64,000 nt of DNA from Paragordius varius (GCA_964247055.1 OZ176054.1:11346001-11410000); one strand, 5' to 3'. Shown: positions 39,301 through 54,964, counted from the stretch's first letter. Notes: generated from the letters alone by a model not told the origin. A program made the numbers and translations.

Positions 39301-42265
39301 CAGTATACCGACATGGTTTAATAAGTGGGATGGGAGAATCAATGTATTTGTTATCAACATGTCCAAAATATTGATCAGCCAAATCAACTAATTTCCCATG
39401 ATCAATTCCTTAATTAAGCAAATAAAAAAATAGATTTACATTGTTGCTTATTTCGCACTAAAGTTGGGCGATTTGCAACATAGTGTATATGGAAAAAAAC
39501 AACAAAATATTGAATAATATAAACAAAGTAATGTATAGGAAAGAAAATATTGTTCTTTCAACATTTTGTTGTTTTTTTCCATACGCTACTGGGTTCCAAA
39601 TTTCCAAACTATAAAGTGAAAAAAGCAACCATCATAATGCATAATGTATGAATTATGTATTTATTGATTATGTATTCACAATTTTTAATAACGTAGGTGT
39701 CAAATTTTATATCATTAAAATAAAGGTTGGTTATAAATTAGTTTTTATTCTTTTTAAAGTCCCAACCTATATGGAATCTTATCAATAATAAAAATTTTTG
39801 TATAGATCTTTTATAACAAATCTCATTACCCTTGTATAAATTTAAAACGTGAAAATGCTAAAAATATTTTTTCTTTTTAACAGACAGCAACCCATTTTGC
39901 AGTTAAATTTTTTTGACTAATTTTTCCTTAAATTATTCATATTGTGGTGTAAATATATTGTGGTGTAAATTTGAAGAATGAAATAATAAAAGCAATAATA
40001 GATTCAGTATTTTAAGTATATTTATTTAAAATAAAATTTTAAACAGAAAAAAATGTAAAAAATTAATTATAATTTTAACAAAAAAATATTAATGTGCAAT
40101 ACCTCCGGCGGCAGCTATAACCATGCGTGTCGATTTATAATGATCCTTGATATAATTGATTAAATGATTTCGATTGATAGTTCTATATATATATATATAT
40201 ATATTTAAATAAATAAAAATATCTTATAAATATAAATAAGGTCTATCAAAAAAAAGATTAAATAAATTATTTTTAACCAATATTATGCAAAATTGCAAAA
40301 TATAAGATAAAAATTTTCTATGCAAACTTCTTTAAATATAAGTACAATTGATATGATTAAATTTTTTCACATCTATTTATGTTTAAAACTACATTGTTTT
40401 AAATAAAAAAAACCTAAACATTTTATTCACTTAAAAAATATAAACCCAAATATATATCTAAACTCATCATTTTCAAAATAATAAATAAAAATTCCCAGAT
40501 TATACAATATAATTGAACTCAAAAAATTTTTAATAGAAAACAAATCAAACTTAATATTTTCAGTGGGTCCCAAAATAGTACGGCCCAGCGGAGTTCCTTG
40601 ATACGCACATGAATGCAAATGATCGAAAATGACTTCTTGTAAATTTGTTTCTACTTCCTATTTTAAAGTTAAAGTAAAAATTGAAATTATAAAGACTAAA
40701 CTACAAACTAAAAGGAAAATTTTTTTATTACAAGAACAGGCCTACTTTTAAAACGACGATTTATATAACCTTTCTTTATGGGGCTTAAAAGGACCGAAAT
40801 ATAATTTGCTAAAATAAAACTATATTATTAAAAAATATTATTACAGGTTAAAAATAGATGTATATATGATAGTTTTTATTTTTAGTTTTTGTGTGTATAA
40901 TTTCGTTTTTACCTGTAATTTTTATTTTTACTGTACATGCTAAAAAATATTTGTTTCCGACTTTTTTGAGATGTCCCATTTTTTATCTTTTTAAAACAAT
41001 CACGCGAAAAAAGGCTAAATTTATTATTTTAAATTATATAAAAAATTTTAAACTCACAAATTTATATATTTTACTTGCATTTCCCTCAAAATAACTCCGC
41101 GTTCTCTTTCTATTTCGGCTAACCCAAATTTGCTGTTTAGCAATATATCCGACAGAATATCCATTGCTATAAATAAATTAAATATCGTACATTTAGGTGA
41201 AAAGCCCTATCTTAACAAATTTAACAAAATACGGTAAATTTGAGATATGAAATGGTAAAATTAGTAAATTCTTGAGTTTTTAGAGATTTTAAAGTAAAAA
41301 TTATCAATCGTTTATCAACAACCATATATTTTAATACTATATTTATAAAGATAATAAGTTCAAAATTAATTATTCCCTTATCTAAACCGTCTGCCTAATC
41401 AAAAAAACTATTTAAAGAATAAATTATTTTAAAATATAATTAACTTTATTTCTATAATTTTTTTAACTTGTAAATCCCTATTCAACCAAACAGGCTCTTT
41501 CAGAATTTACTGTATAGTATATGCATACCTTTGGGTAAATCTTTAGTTAGACATTTGGCATAATACACTGTTTGTTCTCGTGAAGTATAAGCATTCAAAT
41601 GAGCTCCCATATTTTCGATTTCGAGTTCAAGGTCAAGTTGAGACCTTTTACTGGTTCCCTATATTTAAATTTAAAATAACATTCTTACATGAGTATATTT
41701 TAGTAAAAATAAATAAAACAGGTGGATTTATTAATTGTTTAAATATAAAAATTTAATTTAAGGTAATAAAAACGAAACGGCTTTTACAAATCAAATTTTT
41801 TAAGCATGGTTTTATATATATTTATTTATAAACAAATCACAAATCTTTTCCTAAATTTATCAAATTTAAAAAAAAACTAATAAGTTCAAATATAAAAATT
41901 AAGAGACAATATTAAAATATAAAAGTTATTATCCCATATAAAAACTAACTTTAAACGCCATGTGTTCTAGGAAATGCGCAGTACCGTTATTTTCTTCGGT
42001 TTCATATCGACTTCCAGCATCTATCCATACACCAACCTAAAATATATATAATTAAATATACTGTGCAAGTTTGTAGTCCAGAATCTTCTGAAGCGATTTG
42101 CATACCATTTTTTAGCGTAGATATTCGTGTTTCTGGCAAATTATATATCGTTTGTTCATATTTGACCGGTTGTGTTACCAGCGATCTTTTAAGCTATAAT
42201 AAAATAAAATAGGAATAAACCAAAAATTGAGTAGGTTTAGTTAGGATCTTTAACATTTTTTCCAT
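36369..42265 (-). CDS. PMPCB: Mitochondrial processing peptidase beta subunit
   Basis: Catalytic subunit of the matrix protease that removes mitochondrial targeting presequences; it works as a dimer with the alpha subunit. Fourteen exons: 42265/42256-42221, 42193-42062, 42036-41950, 41658-41529, 41166-41075, 40657-40551, 40182-40103, 39408-39293, 38899-38795, 38503-38301, 37841-37725, 37233-37176, 36804-36729, 36433-36369. All phases join to about 467 codons, close to the usual 480-490. The zinc site HFLEH lies in exon 3 and the distal glutamate in [13 protein letters not shown] (exon 5). Other hallmarks are [21 protein letters not shown] and [12 protein letters not shown], and the end GGMYWLRV. 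The N-terminus is short, basic and leucine-rich, as in a presequence; ATG 42265 or 42256 are both possible. The first two introns are 27 and 25 nt. Confidence 0.96.
37234..37724 (-). other. Intron of PMPCB without features
   Basis: AT-rich intron between exons 11 and 12. The introns at 37842-38300, 38504-38794 and 36805-37175 are similar. No other gene or mobile element recognised in them. Confidence 0.5.
39481..39588. mobile_element. Small palindromic MITE in a PMPCB intron
   Basis: The ends TAGTGTATATGGAAAAAAAC and, inverted, GTTTTTTTCCATACGCTA match over about 34 bp around a short centre; an outer TA fits a TA target duplication. About 108 bp, no coding capacity. It lies between exons 7 and 8, 73 bp upstream of exon 8 in the direction of transcription. 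Confidence 0.7.
40670..40935. mobile_element. MITE, TACAGTAAAAATTGAAATTA family (copy in PMPCB)
   Basis: The left arm (AAAGTAAAAATTGAAATTAT) and inverted right arm (TAATTTCG ... TTTTTACTGTA) mark an element of about 266 bp between exons 5 and 6. Related copies occur in the SLC26 gene (58738, 62048 and 62383). TA ends suggest a Tc1/mariner-type partner transposase. Confidence 0.6.
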
Positions 42266-42353
42266 TTATTGGGATTTTAAAATGTTTCAATACTCAACAA
42301 AAATATAGGACATGTAAAAACATTTTTGAGTTGGCCCTCACATCACAAAAGGC
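42266..42353. promoter_or_regulatory. Short shared promoter region between PMPCB and eIF2 alpha
   Basis: The two start codons are divergent and only about 88-97 bp apart, so both promoters and 5' untranslated regions must fit in this stretch or overlap. I see no clear TATA box on either side. The CCCTCACATCACAAAAGGC stretch just before the eIF2 alpha ATG is richer in G and C than its surroundings. Confidence 0.6.
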
Positions 42354-46212
<3,859 letters not shown>

Positions 46213-46424
46213 AGGATATTATTGAATAAATTAATCCCATAAAAATTACTGTTGCGCTTGTGTTGTGTTGTTTTTAGAGAAATTTGAACTTCTAATTCAT
46301 GAATAAGCCCAAATTAACAACGAGAATACCGTCGAAAAAAAATTAAATGCCTAATAATATAATTTTTCTTTATATTATTCTTTTATGAACTTTGTTTTAA
46401 ACGGGTTGTTAAGGTCAAAGAATC

Positions 46425-46670
46425 AACTCGCATATTAAATAGGATTCTGATGAACCACAGGAAAATAATAGTGAAGAATGAATGATTAAATAAATTTGTT
46501 TTATACATGGATTTAATTAATTTAAAATGATAAAAAATTTTAGTTTTAAAAATAAAATAATTACATAATTTAAAATCAAAAGATTATGTGGAAGACAACA
46601 ATGATGAGGAGGGAAATCAGATTTTGCAATCAGCATGAAAATAATTAAGATGAATGAATTTGTTTTAAAT
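46425..46670 (+). pseudogene. Two decayed duplicates of the eIF2 alpha 3' end
   Basis: GATTCTGATGAACCACAGGA with AATAATAGTGAAGAATGA (46443-46481) repeats the last codons of the gene (GAT TCC GAT GAA CCA ... GAG GAA GAA stop). A second, weaker copy (GAAGACAACAATGATGAGGA, 46591) contains the same acidic codon run. Each is followed by a similar AATAAATTTGTTTTA-like trailer. They look like old tandem duplications of the last exon. Confidence 0.6.
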
Positions 46671-46714
46671 ATAAATATATTTCCAATTCCATATAGTGGC
46701 TATTCAATAATAAT

Positions 46715-46797
46715 GCTCTTTACTGTGTATGCTATCCGGCAATATTTAATAAAAAAAACTAGCAATGTATATTTACTCATACTGTAAAAATGAAAAA
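46715..46797. mobile_element. Short MITE of the TACAGTATGAG family
   Basis: TTACTGTGTATGCTATC on the left and TTTACTCATACTGTA on the right match the arms of the two larger copies in SLC26 intron 1 (56806-56978 and 57013-57200). About 80 bp, internally deleted. Confidence 0.5.
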
Positions 46798-47174
46798 TAA
46801 GAGTAATAAAAATGAGGTATGTGTAACGCCAATTTAAGAAGTAGTAGGATATTAACAGATAGGATTTGGATTCACATATTAAATCGCATAGTTTTCCATT
46901 TAAGAAGAGATCCTTTAACGACAGAAATAGACATCTTTTAAATATGTAAAATTTGAACTTTAATTTTAAATCAGGTGTGTCCAAAACGCGGTTCGCGGGC
47001 CTTCGAGTACGGTTCGTGAAAATTTTGAAAATTCATAATTTAAAAAAATATGCTCACCAAATCTCACTGTAATTGGTAAAATTGCTTAATAAGCTTGTTC
47101 AATGGGGAACGATCCAGAAAATTTTAATATTGTGTTTGCATTATACAGTCTTATGTTTTTCTAATAAATTAGGC

Positions 47175-49139
47175 CAGTGATACTCAAACCGCGGGCCGCA
47201 TGCGGCCCTAAGAGTGCTTTGAAATTGCCCTATGATCATATTATTAAAATTATCTTTTTTTATTGATGAAATTTTAAAATACACATAATCGGATTTTCGC
47301 TATTTCAATATTAATTTATTTAATTAGATTTAATTTTAGTTTTACCCAAATTAAAATGTAGAAAAATTTTCCTACATTAAAATGATTTCAAAATTTTGGA
47401 ACACGTTCTTTTTGTTTCTGCGTTATATTTTCTTTTCTATTTGGAAATTATTGCATTCTTTTTTGTGTTTAAGCAATCCTTTCACCCAAACTTGCATATA
47501 GATATTCTTTTCATTGCTATACTGCATCATTTTTTATAACTCATTCCCATTAATATTTTTCAAATCAACATCATTAAATTTCGACCTATTTTTTAATAGC
47601 ATTCAAATTATTTTCCTCTTTTTGAAAATATTTACATAATATTTAAACATAAATTCAGAGGATGACATCTAATGCTGAAAAACGTAAATTATCCGATTAA
47701 AATCACTCCTTTTAAAAAGAGAATGAGAAAAATTCTTTGTCGTTTAAATAAAAATGTCACCTGCCTTATATGTAAGGACAACATAATTAAAATACAATAT
47801 TGAAAGACATTTTACAATACATCCTTCTCACAAACCAGAAAATCATGAGAAAAGAAACGAAAATTATTAAAAGATTAAGGAATTATACCAGGAAGAAAAA
47901 TCTATTATGTCCATACCTTTCTCCCAGGAAAAAGCTGTAACATTAGCTTCGTATGAAATTTTCTGTATTTTAGGAAAAAATATGAAACCGTTTACTGATT
48001 GCCAACTAATAAAAGAATGTCTAATAAATGGTTGCACTTTTCTATTTGATAAACATAGTAAAGATCAAATCATGACGCAAATTAAAAAACTTCAACTTTC
48101 TGATTTGACATGTGCTTGACGCATTATTTAAATATATTTATTGGCTCTGAAAAATTACAAATATTTTATTATTGCCATTGATTTAGCACTGATATTAGTT
48201 CAACTCCTCAGTGTGCACTCTTGTGAGATTTTGCAACGACAACATAATCAACGAGGAATATTTAAAAATTTTACTAATATATAATACCACGAAAGAGAGT
48301 GATTTTCTTGAATAATTAGCACTTTTTTCGATAATAATGGTATATTTCCATACAAATGGCTGTCCCTCTATAATTGGAAAAGGATTTATTCCTCTTTTGA
48401 AAAACAAATATAATTTGCAAAATATTTGATCATTTTACTGCTTTATTTATCAGCAAAACCTGGTTTCGCGTGTAAAAGATGAATCCTCAGTTCAGTCATT
48501 TAAAACGGTTGATAGTAAACCACAGGGGCAGTGAAATATACCGCCGTAAATTCAAAAACCCGCTGAAAGATATCCACAATGAGTTTGATGATATTCTTTT
48601 GTATACCACTGTGAGGGTTAAGCCTTAGCAAAGTATTAAATAGATTTTTTGATTTAAGACAGAATATTTATTCAAAGAGAATCGTAAAGTAATGTAGAGT
48701 TTTTGCAAGATGTGCCAAATAATAGAAAATATAAAAAAATGTGCTCAATTTATCCTAACTATTTTCCCCTCAACTTACACGTGTGAAACGGCATATTCAA
48801 AAATGAAGTATGTCAATAATACATACAAAAATCGCTTAATAGATAATCATATGGACGACATATTAAGATTGCCCTGTCATGAGCCGAAACCAAATTTGTC
48901 ACTTATTGGTTAATATCAAAATAATGTTATCAAAATATTTTAATTTAAACTAAATGGTGCAAAAGGATTTGTTAGCCGGATTTACATGCGATCCTCAAAA
49001 ATTTCTGTGCTGATGTAGAATTTAAATATGTGCATATGTGTCTAATAGCTATAGGATATTTGCCATTATAAAGTTCATGGCTCTCGAAAAAAATATATAT
49101 TTAATTTGGCCCGTCAAATTTTTTTGGTGAGTACCACTG
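47175..49139 (+). mobile_element. Inner hAT transposon, decayed
   Basis: The ends CAGTGATACTCAAACCGCGG and, inverted, GTGAGTACCACTG are bounded by a perfect 8-bp duplication AATTAGGC (47167-47174 and 49140-49147). It sits inside the outer element. It encodes remnants of a transposase of the SPIN-DOC/ZBED-like type. Confidence 0.88.
47690..48913 (+). pseudogene. Transposase remnants of the inner hAT
   Basis: A BED-like zinc finger (TCLICKDN near 47.76-47.78 kb, then ERHF-like histidines) is followed by a conserved block (AVTLASYEIFCILGK, 47.91-48.12 kb). The C-terminal dimerisation segment (FPSTYTCETAYSKMKYVNNT ... YKNRLIDNHMDDILRL, 48.71-48.91 kb) ends it. Stops and frame changes separate the pieces, so no product is expected. 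Confidence 0.82.
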
Positions 49140-49228
49140 AATTAGGCTATTTTTTATTAATAACCCGTCGGATTTGTGAGTTTAGGCGGCCGACGGAGCC
49201 ATTTGTGTTGGATACCCCTGTTCTAAAT

Positions 49229-51530
49229 GATTTGGCTAATAATTGTGAAAAGATTTTTCGAATAAAATAAAATATAATCGCAGATTTTATTCCATATTGT
49301 GTAAAGTTAATTTCGTATGTAATATAGATGGCAGATTCCTTTTTTTTATTAGATTTAAAAATAATTTTTATGGAGCTTTTAGTTTGGAGATAAAATCAGT
49401 ATTAACCGTCCATAACATTTAACTAAATGACAAAATAAATCTTCAGTATTTTCATTTACCTTAAGATAATTCAACATTATACCGTTACTTTTTAAAAAAG
49501 GGCTTTTGTCTCCTTTTCCCCTTCTTTTGGGAAAATACTATGAGGCAAGTCAAATTCATTATAAACAATCATTCAGTGATGTAGTCAATGCCTTCTCTGA
49601 ACGCTTTAACTGCACACCCTGGTTGAATGGTTGGAATTTGACTTCGGAATCGATATCAAGAGATTTCGGAAGCGTAATTTTTGTGCTATCCGGGGCTGGT
49701 CGGAGTTTATAGCTTCTTAGCGAGCGAATCTCTACGGCCCCTCATATTTTCTCTTAATACTGCCATTGGTAAAATAATGCACAATTATTTAACCATACGG
49801 TTGGATCTTGCCAGTCCCAAAAGATAATCCAAATTATATAAATATTTTATATCGTAATAAAAGATAATTATTAAATAAAGTAAAAATTTGAGTCTGACAA
49901 GTTCCAAAAAAAACTTTTTTCATATTTTACGGTGATTGAAATTACAAAATGATAAAGTACAAATGTTATAAAAAATCTGAAATTTTTAATTTATATCATA
50001 TTTGAACAGTACGTTTGCGTTAATGATGAATACTTTTACAATGAATGACTGAAGGTCAACGGTTCTTATTTTTATTGGTGGAAAAGCCAGAATTATTTGT
50101 AGACAAAAAGAGACTCGTTTAAAGTGGTTTGGTTAACAGCAACAAATCCTGAATACAACTGGGGAAACAAATATTTGCCCAGGAAAACATAACTTATCTT
50201 AGAGCAAATATCTCCATAAATGGGTATCTATAATAGCAAGCGAAAAGGCAAATAATTCAACAATCAAACTCAAATCCATTCAGCCTGCTTCGAAAAATTC
50301 ATACCCTGTAACTCAAATTTTTCGGCGATGTGATGATAGTCGACAACATAGAAAAAGCGACCATGTTAGCAAAGGGGTTAGAAAACGTGAAGACCTAAGT
50401 TACTATATTTAGACTAGATTCAATATAGCACATTGTATCCATCAACTAGATATTTAGTAACAGAACGCTATGGTCCAAGCTGTCTCAACTGCCCCAGAGT
50501 TTGTATCCAAACTAAGGGATATTCATCATCATCAAAAAAATTCTCAGGTGACATATGCTTGAACCTCTTTGTTGGCTTATTTTATAAGCCTTCTCTCAAT
50601 GCATTAAAATTAACCAATAATACACAACCTTATGAACAAATGGACCAAAAATATATTTGACCTAGTCACATTAAGAAAATGCTGTTAATTGGTAATAGAT
50701 TGTTTTTTAATGTATACTTACTTAACGCTATATATCTGTATATTGTACTCAACGTTTACCAATATGTTTTGGCCTCATCATATGGGGATTAATAATATTT
50801 AGTATATGATATAAATAGTGTAAATAATACGATTCATATCATGTTTAATTCTTCTTCTTTGATTTAATGTAGGTATTATGTAAGCATCTCATGAAATCTT
50901 AAAAAATGCCTGTCCAGAGCTGAGAGTTATATAAAAAAGTTTTCATGAGTCTTTTACTATTGTCGTCAAAAGATAAGTGACTAAGCACTTTTGCAAAAAG
51001 TGTTTTAAAAGCGAATTATTGAAGGTTTCATATTTTTTATAATAAAAATATGATTATATATTTATGAGTGTATGTGATGTAGCCTTTTTAATTCGAGAGT
51101 CGAAATTAAAAAAGCATTTTAGGTCCCATATTTTGCCAGAATCTGCATAGCTAAAATTTTAAAAAATATTTTATAATACATTTTTGAATCTATTCGTACA
51201 ATAATAATTGAAGTTGTAGTAATATTTTTGTTGGAAGTTAAATATTATATTATAAATTTTATTTTCACTTTAATCTCTCTCTCATTAATCAAAAAGTTTG
51301 GCGGTAACAACTCCAACACCATCCGTATCGATTTTTGTGTAAAACATTAACATAAAAATTAAATAATGATTAATTTTATGTTAATATCGTTAGCATAAAT
51401 ATCTATTGTTTTTGTCATAAAGAAAATAATTAGAAGCCGCATAATACGAAGTTTAAATAAAAACTATTCAATAAAATTAAAAATTTTGCTTAAATACCTT
51501 TATAATTTAAAAAATTTTACAACACACTTC
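49229..51530. other. Intergenic region with unexplained less AT-rich patches
   Basis: At 49500-49740 and 50030-50660 the sequence is less AT-rich and has short open frames on both strands. Examples are ENMRGRRDSLAKKL on the minus strand, and FFGDVMIVDNIEKATMLAKG and APEFVSKLRDI on the plus strand. The pieces do not join into a gene by any splice path I can find. They could be pseudogene debris or isolated exons. The last 600 bp before the GPCR are plain AT-rich sequence. Confidence 0.35.
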
Positions 51531-54389
51531 ATGGACGATGATATTCCATTATCCGAATTCCGAACAAAATGGGATCGACTTTTTAATCTTTACATATACC
51601 CAATTTTGGCTGTTAAAGGCTTATTTGTAAATGCTTTTGCCATATACGTTCTTTGGCACGTAACATCACCAACCACACCACAGAACAATAATTATAAAAA
51701 AGAACCGATGGAAGCGGCTAAATCAAAAAAATTCCGTATTGATCAAAAATATAACTTGGCATATTATGCTAACAAGGGACGTTATGCTCACTCCCCATTG
51801 TTGAAAGAATCAAAATTATCTAATTGTGATTCTTTGCGGAAAAACAGCAAAAAAATTACGAAATCAACATCGGCAATTAGTAATGCATTTACAAACAAAG
51901 TTTCAAACTCCTCTAATATTCCAACATACACTATCCTTAAGCAAATAGCCGTAACTGATTTTTGTGTCTGCTTCTTTATGTTGCTAAATTCCATTTATCA
52001 ATTTCACAAATATTTGTCACCAAAACGGACAACGGGATTCATTCCTACTTGCACACCCAGGGAAAGTCAATTATCTTACGTGGCTAATTGGTTCATTTCT
52101 AAGATAGTATTTTTTGCCATAAATTATTTTTTGAAAGTTAATGTTTGGTTAGTGGTAATTCTTGCCTTAGATCGATATGCTATGTTAAAACACACAATGT
52201 GGTATTATGCCAATACGAAGATGGGCCGACAAAAACATTGTTCCCTCCATCACAAAAGTATACTTGTGGTTTATGCCACGATTTTTATTTACATGTCACC
52301 CTTGATGAAGAAATATCAAATTGTACCGATAAATTCTCATTTATTAAAGAATGCAAATGATGGAAACAGTGCTCACATCAAAATAATCACATTGATTATC
52401 CTGCACCTTACATTACATTATCAAATCATAGTAGCGCTAACTTAAATCATGCTAGTCTCAACCTTAAAAATGCCCGATTAACTGGACAATGCATGGCATT
52501 TTGCTTGAAACCAACATCGGTTCATTTTCATAACTATGAAATTAGCAAAGCTGTACTGATGACATTTGTCCCCCTAATAATTTTGATTTATTTAAAATTT
52601 TGTATTATTCGCAGTTACAAGGGTGCTCAAGAGTTTTCGGCCACCACCAGGTATTATGTTATAAAAAAACGATTTTCTGTTGTTTAAATTAAAAAGCGTA
52701 AAAATAATATCATTAGACCATAAGTCGCCAACACAAATGGCTTTGCGGGTCGTTTCGGTTTGAAAAACCGACGGACCCCATTCGAAAAATATGTATAATT
52801 ATTTTATTCGATTTTCAACATAAATTGTACTTTTTGTTTAATTAATTTTTGCTGGTTTCGCCAAAATTTGAAAAAATGTATTCAGTTTAACATTGCTTAA
52901 GGGTACCAATTTTATCCAGGTATAAATCGCATATTTTTGCAAATTATGAAATTTCGTAATATTTGGTATTTTTTCAAATTTTTTGTGGACCACACAAAAT
53001 ATTGGGGCACCGCGTGAACAACCCTTGTACTGGTACTTTATGGAATATTGGAACTATATTTCATAATAATTAATGCATTTGTTTTTCCGGAGAAATTTAG
53101 CGCCAAAACAGTTTTGATAAAAACATTCATGAAATCTAAATAAAATTAATTGTATTAAAGTAAAGAGCTTTTAAATGTATCATTTGATTAATACCTTATT
53201 AATTAAAAATTTTATATTTTAGATATGCCCAAAGTGTAATTTTATAAAACAAATTATACAGTCAAATCTTTTTTACGTCTTTTTGTGTAAATCTTTTTGA
53301 CTTTTTGGCGATAAAAATCACACTAACTAAGTTTAAAACTCATATTTTTTTATTATTTATGCTCAAATTGTTATATATATTGACCTTAAAAAATAACTGT
53401 AGAAATTGGTTAATAGAACCAAAATCCTTTTCGATTGTATATAATAAATTCGATGTTCAGCCTCCACTTATATGAAAATTATATATAACTTAAATAATAC
53501 TGATGAAAAAATAAAAATATCATATATATACCAATAGAGAAAACCATTAAGCGAATTTTTTGAACACAAAAAGTTTTTATTCTAACAAATAGAAAACATA
53601 TGTTGTAAAACTTTTTTTCTTGCGATCCCACGTCAAAAAGGTTTGACTGTATATTTTCATAAATAAAATCTACAAACCCTAAAATGTATAGTAGAAAATC
53701 ACACATATTTCCATGAGTTAAATGCAAAAAAATTAATATTTTATTTTGGATATAATATCATCTCATTACCGATGAATCAATATAAGGATATATAAAAAAT
53801 GAAACCTATCTATACCTTATGTTGTTTTAAGAGTGACATCACGCTGAATACTAGGAAAATTTGAGGAATGTAATTCAATTAAAATTGTTTTGAAATTCAT
53901 CTGAATTATTTTTCATTAATGCACTGCTAAAGTAACTGACATTTGGCTATTTCTAAATATTAAAATGGGTTTACCTTAAGAAAATTTATAATTACCATTA
54001 TTGCCTATTACTTTACTTTAAGTTTTTTTTTATAAAATAGAATATCTGGAGATAAAAATCTATGCAAGCACAATAGTTTAACATCAATCACAAGTCTGTC
54101 CAGTGCAAATTTCGGCAAAAGTACCAATATTAAGAAATCGAATAGTAAAATTGAAAAATCCTTAACTCTCATAACTTTGGGCTTTTTAGTTATGCTCATG
54201 ATAACCCTGATTCCAGCCGCTATTTCTATTATTCTCAATGCGATTGGGGGGAAACAATGGCGAATGACTTACTATAAATACAATCTCATCAGTAATGCCC
54301 TAGAGCTTTCAAACTGTGTTTTTAATTTTTACATTTACATTGGACGGAGTAGTGCATTAATGAAACGATTTCGAAGTCAAATAAATTGA
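51531..54389 (+). CDS. Class A G-protein-coupled receptor, peptide-receptor type
   Basis: Seven-helix plasma-membrane receptor; the ligand is unknown, probably a neuropeptide. Exon 1 is 51531-52650 and exon 2 is 54041-54389. The junction phase matches (AG plus A gives Arg). TM1 contains ILAVKGLFVNAFAIYVL, TM2 LKQIAVTDFCVCFFMLL, TM3 NVWLVVILALDRYAM with the LDRY motif, TM4 SILVVYATIFIYMS, TM5 VLMTFVPLIILIYLKF, TM6 TLITLGFLVMLMITLIPAAI and TM7 ALELSNCVFNFYIYIG (in place of NPxxY). Cysteines before TM3 (PTCTPRESQ) and in loop 2 (GQCMAFC) can form the usual disulfide. Loop 1 inside the cell is about 90 residues instead of a handful. Between 52361 and 52445 the frame must change by one step with no usable intron, so the copy carries an indel or the assembly has an error. 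Confidence 0.85.
52720..53028. mobile_element. hAT-like MITE in the GPCR intron
   Basis: GCCAACACAAATGGCTTTGC on the left resembles the right end of the outer hAT at 49.2 kb read inverted. The right side ends with CACCGCGTGAACAACCCTTG. No clear 8-bp duplication remains. Confidence 0.5.
53257..53651. mobile_element. Tc1/mariner- or pogo-like MITE in the GPCR intron
   Basis: The left end TACAGTCAAATCTTTTTTAC and inverted right end GTCAAAAAGGTTTGACTGTA are good terminal repeats with TA at both borders. About 395 bp. The open frame inside (53479-53727, minus strand) has no recognisable domain. Confidence 0.75.
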
Positions 54390-54419
54390 TATGTTACCAA
54401 TGATATTTATTTTTATATA

Positions 54420-54631
54420 TACCATTTACAATTCAAATTCACCAAAATAAATTATGAATTTTCGGGCTAATATAACTCATTATTAATATGAAATATATCT
54501 TTATGGCATAGATTATTATTATTTCAGTATTATTATAATATTAGTTCAAATTTCATTTTTTTAAAAATATAGGTAATTTTTACTCTTAAAAAACACATTA
54601 TTTTTTAGGTGAATTTGAATTGTAAATGGTA
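54420..54631. mobile_element. Foldback MITE (copy 2), just after the GPCR stop codon
   Basis: TACCATTTACAATTCAAATT at the left and, inverted, AATTTGAATTGTAAATGGTA at the right. Thirty bases downstream of the receptor stop codon, so it probably lies in the 3' untranslated region. Only one repeat unit per arm. Confidence 0.8.
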
Positions 54632-54964
54632 TTTTTGATCATATTAATGGAAATGAATTTATGAAGGATAAAAAATACAAAAGATGTACATATATTTAAG
54701 AGTTTTGGTATTCGAAAATAATGCAATGATTACGTTTTAATGTAATATGAGGCGTTTGGAAGTGTGCACAATACGGTATAGTTATTCTTTAAATATTTTT
54801 AACACCTTTTTTCACAAAATTTTACCGAATCAACAACCTTCATTTTTAATATCACTAACCTGCTTCCGGCTCTACATATTTTCTGCTTGGTGTCAAGCCC
54901 TAAAAAGTCAATGTATTAAATTGTTTATCAATTACCCATTCTAACATGCTTTGACATATAATAT

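Larger units (their letters stand above)
46972..49220. mobile_element. Outer hAT-like element, host of a second hAT
   Basis: The left end CAGGTGTGTCCAAAACGCGG and inverted right end (GTTGGATACCCCTG) fit the CAGGGGTGTCCAA ends of a known hAT group. The flanks TTTTAAAT (46964-46971) and TTCTAAAT (49221-49228) are an 8-bp target duplication with one mismatch. Without the inner element it is only about 280 bp, so it was a non-autonomous copy. Confidence 0.8.

Noticed and set aside
51659-51871. Possible intron removing the long first loop of the GPCR
   Set aside because: The candidate donor and acceptor are in different phases, and the stretch is open throughout, so I kept it as coding.
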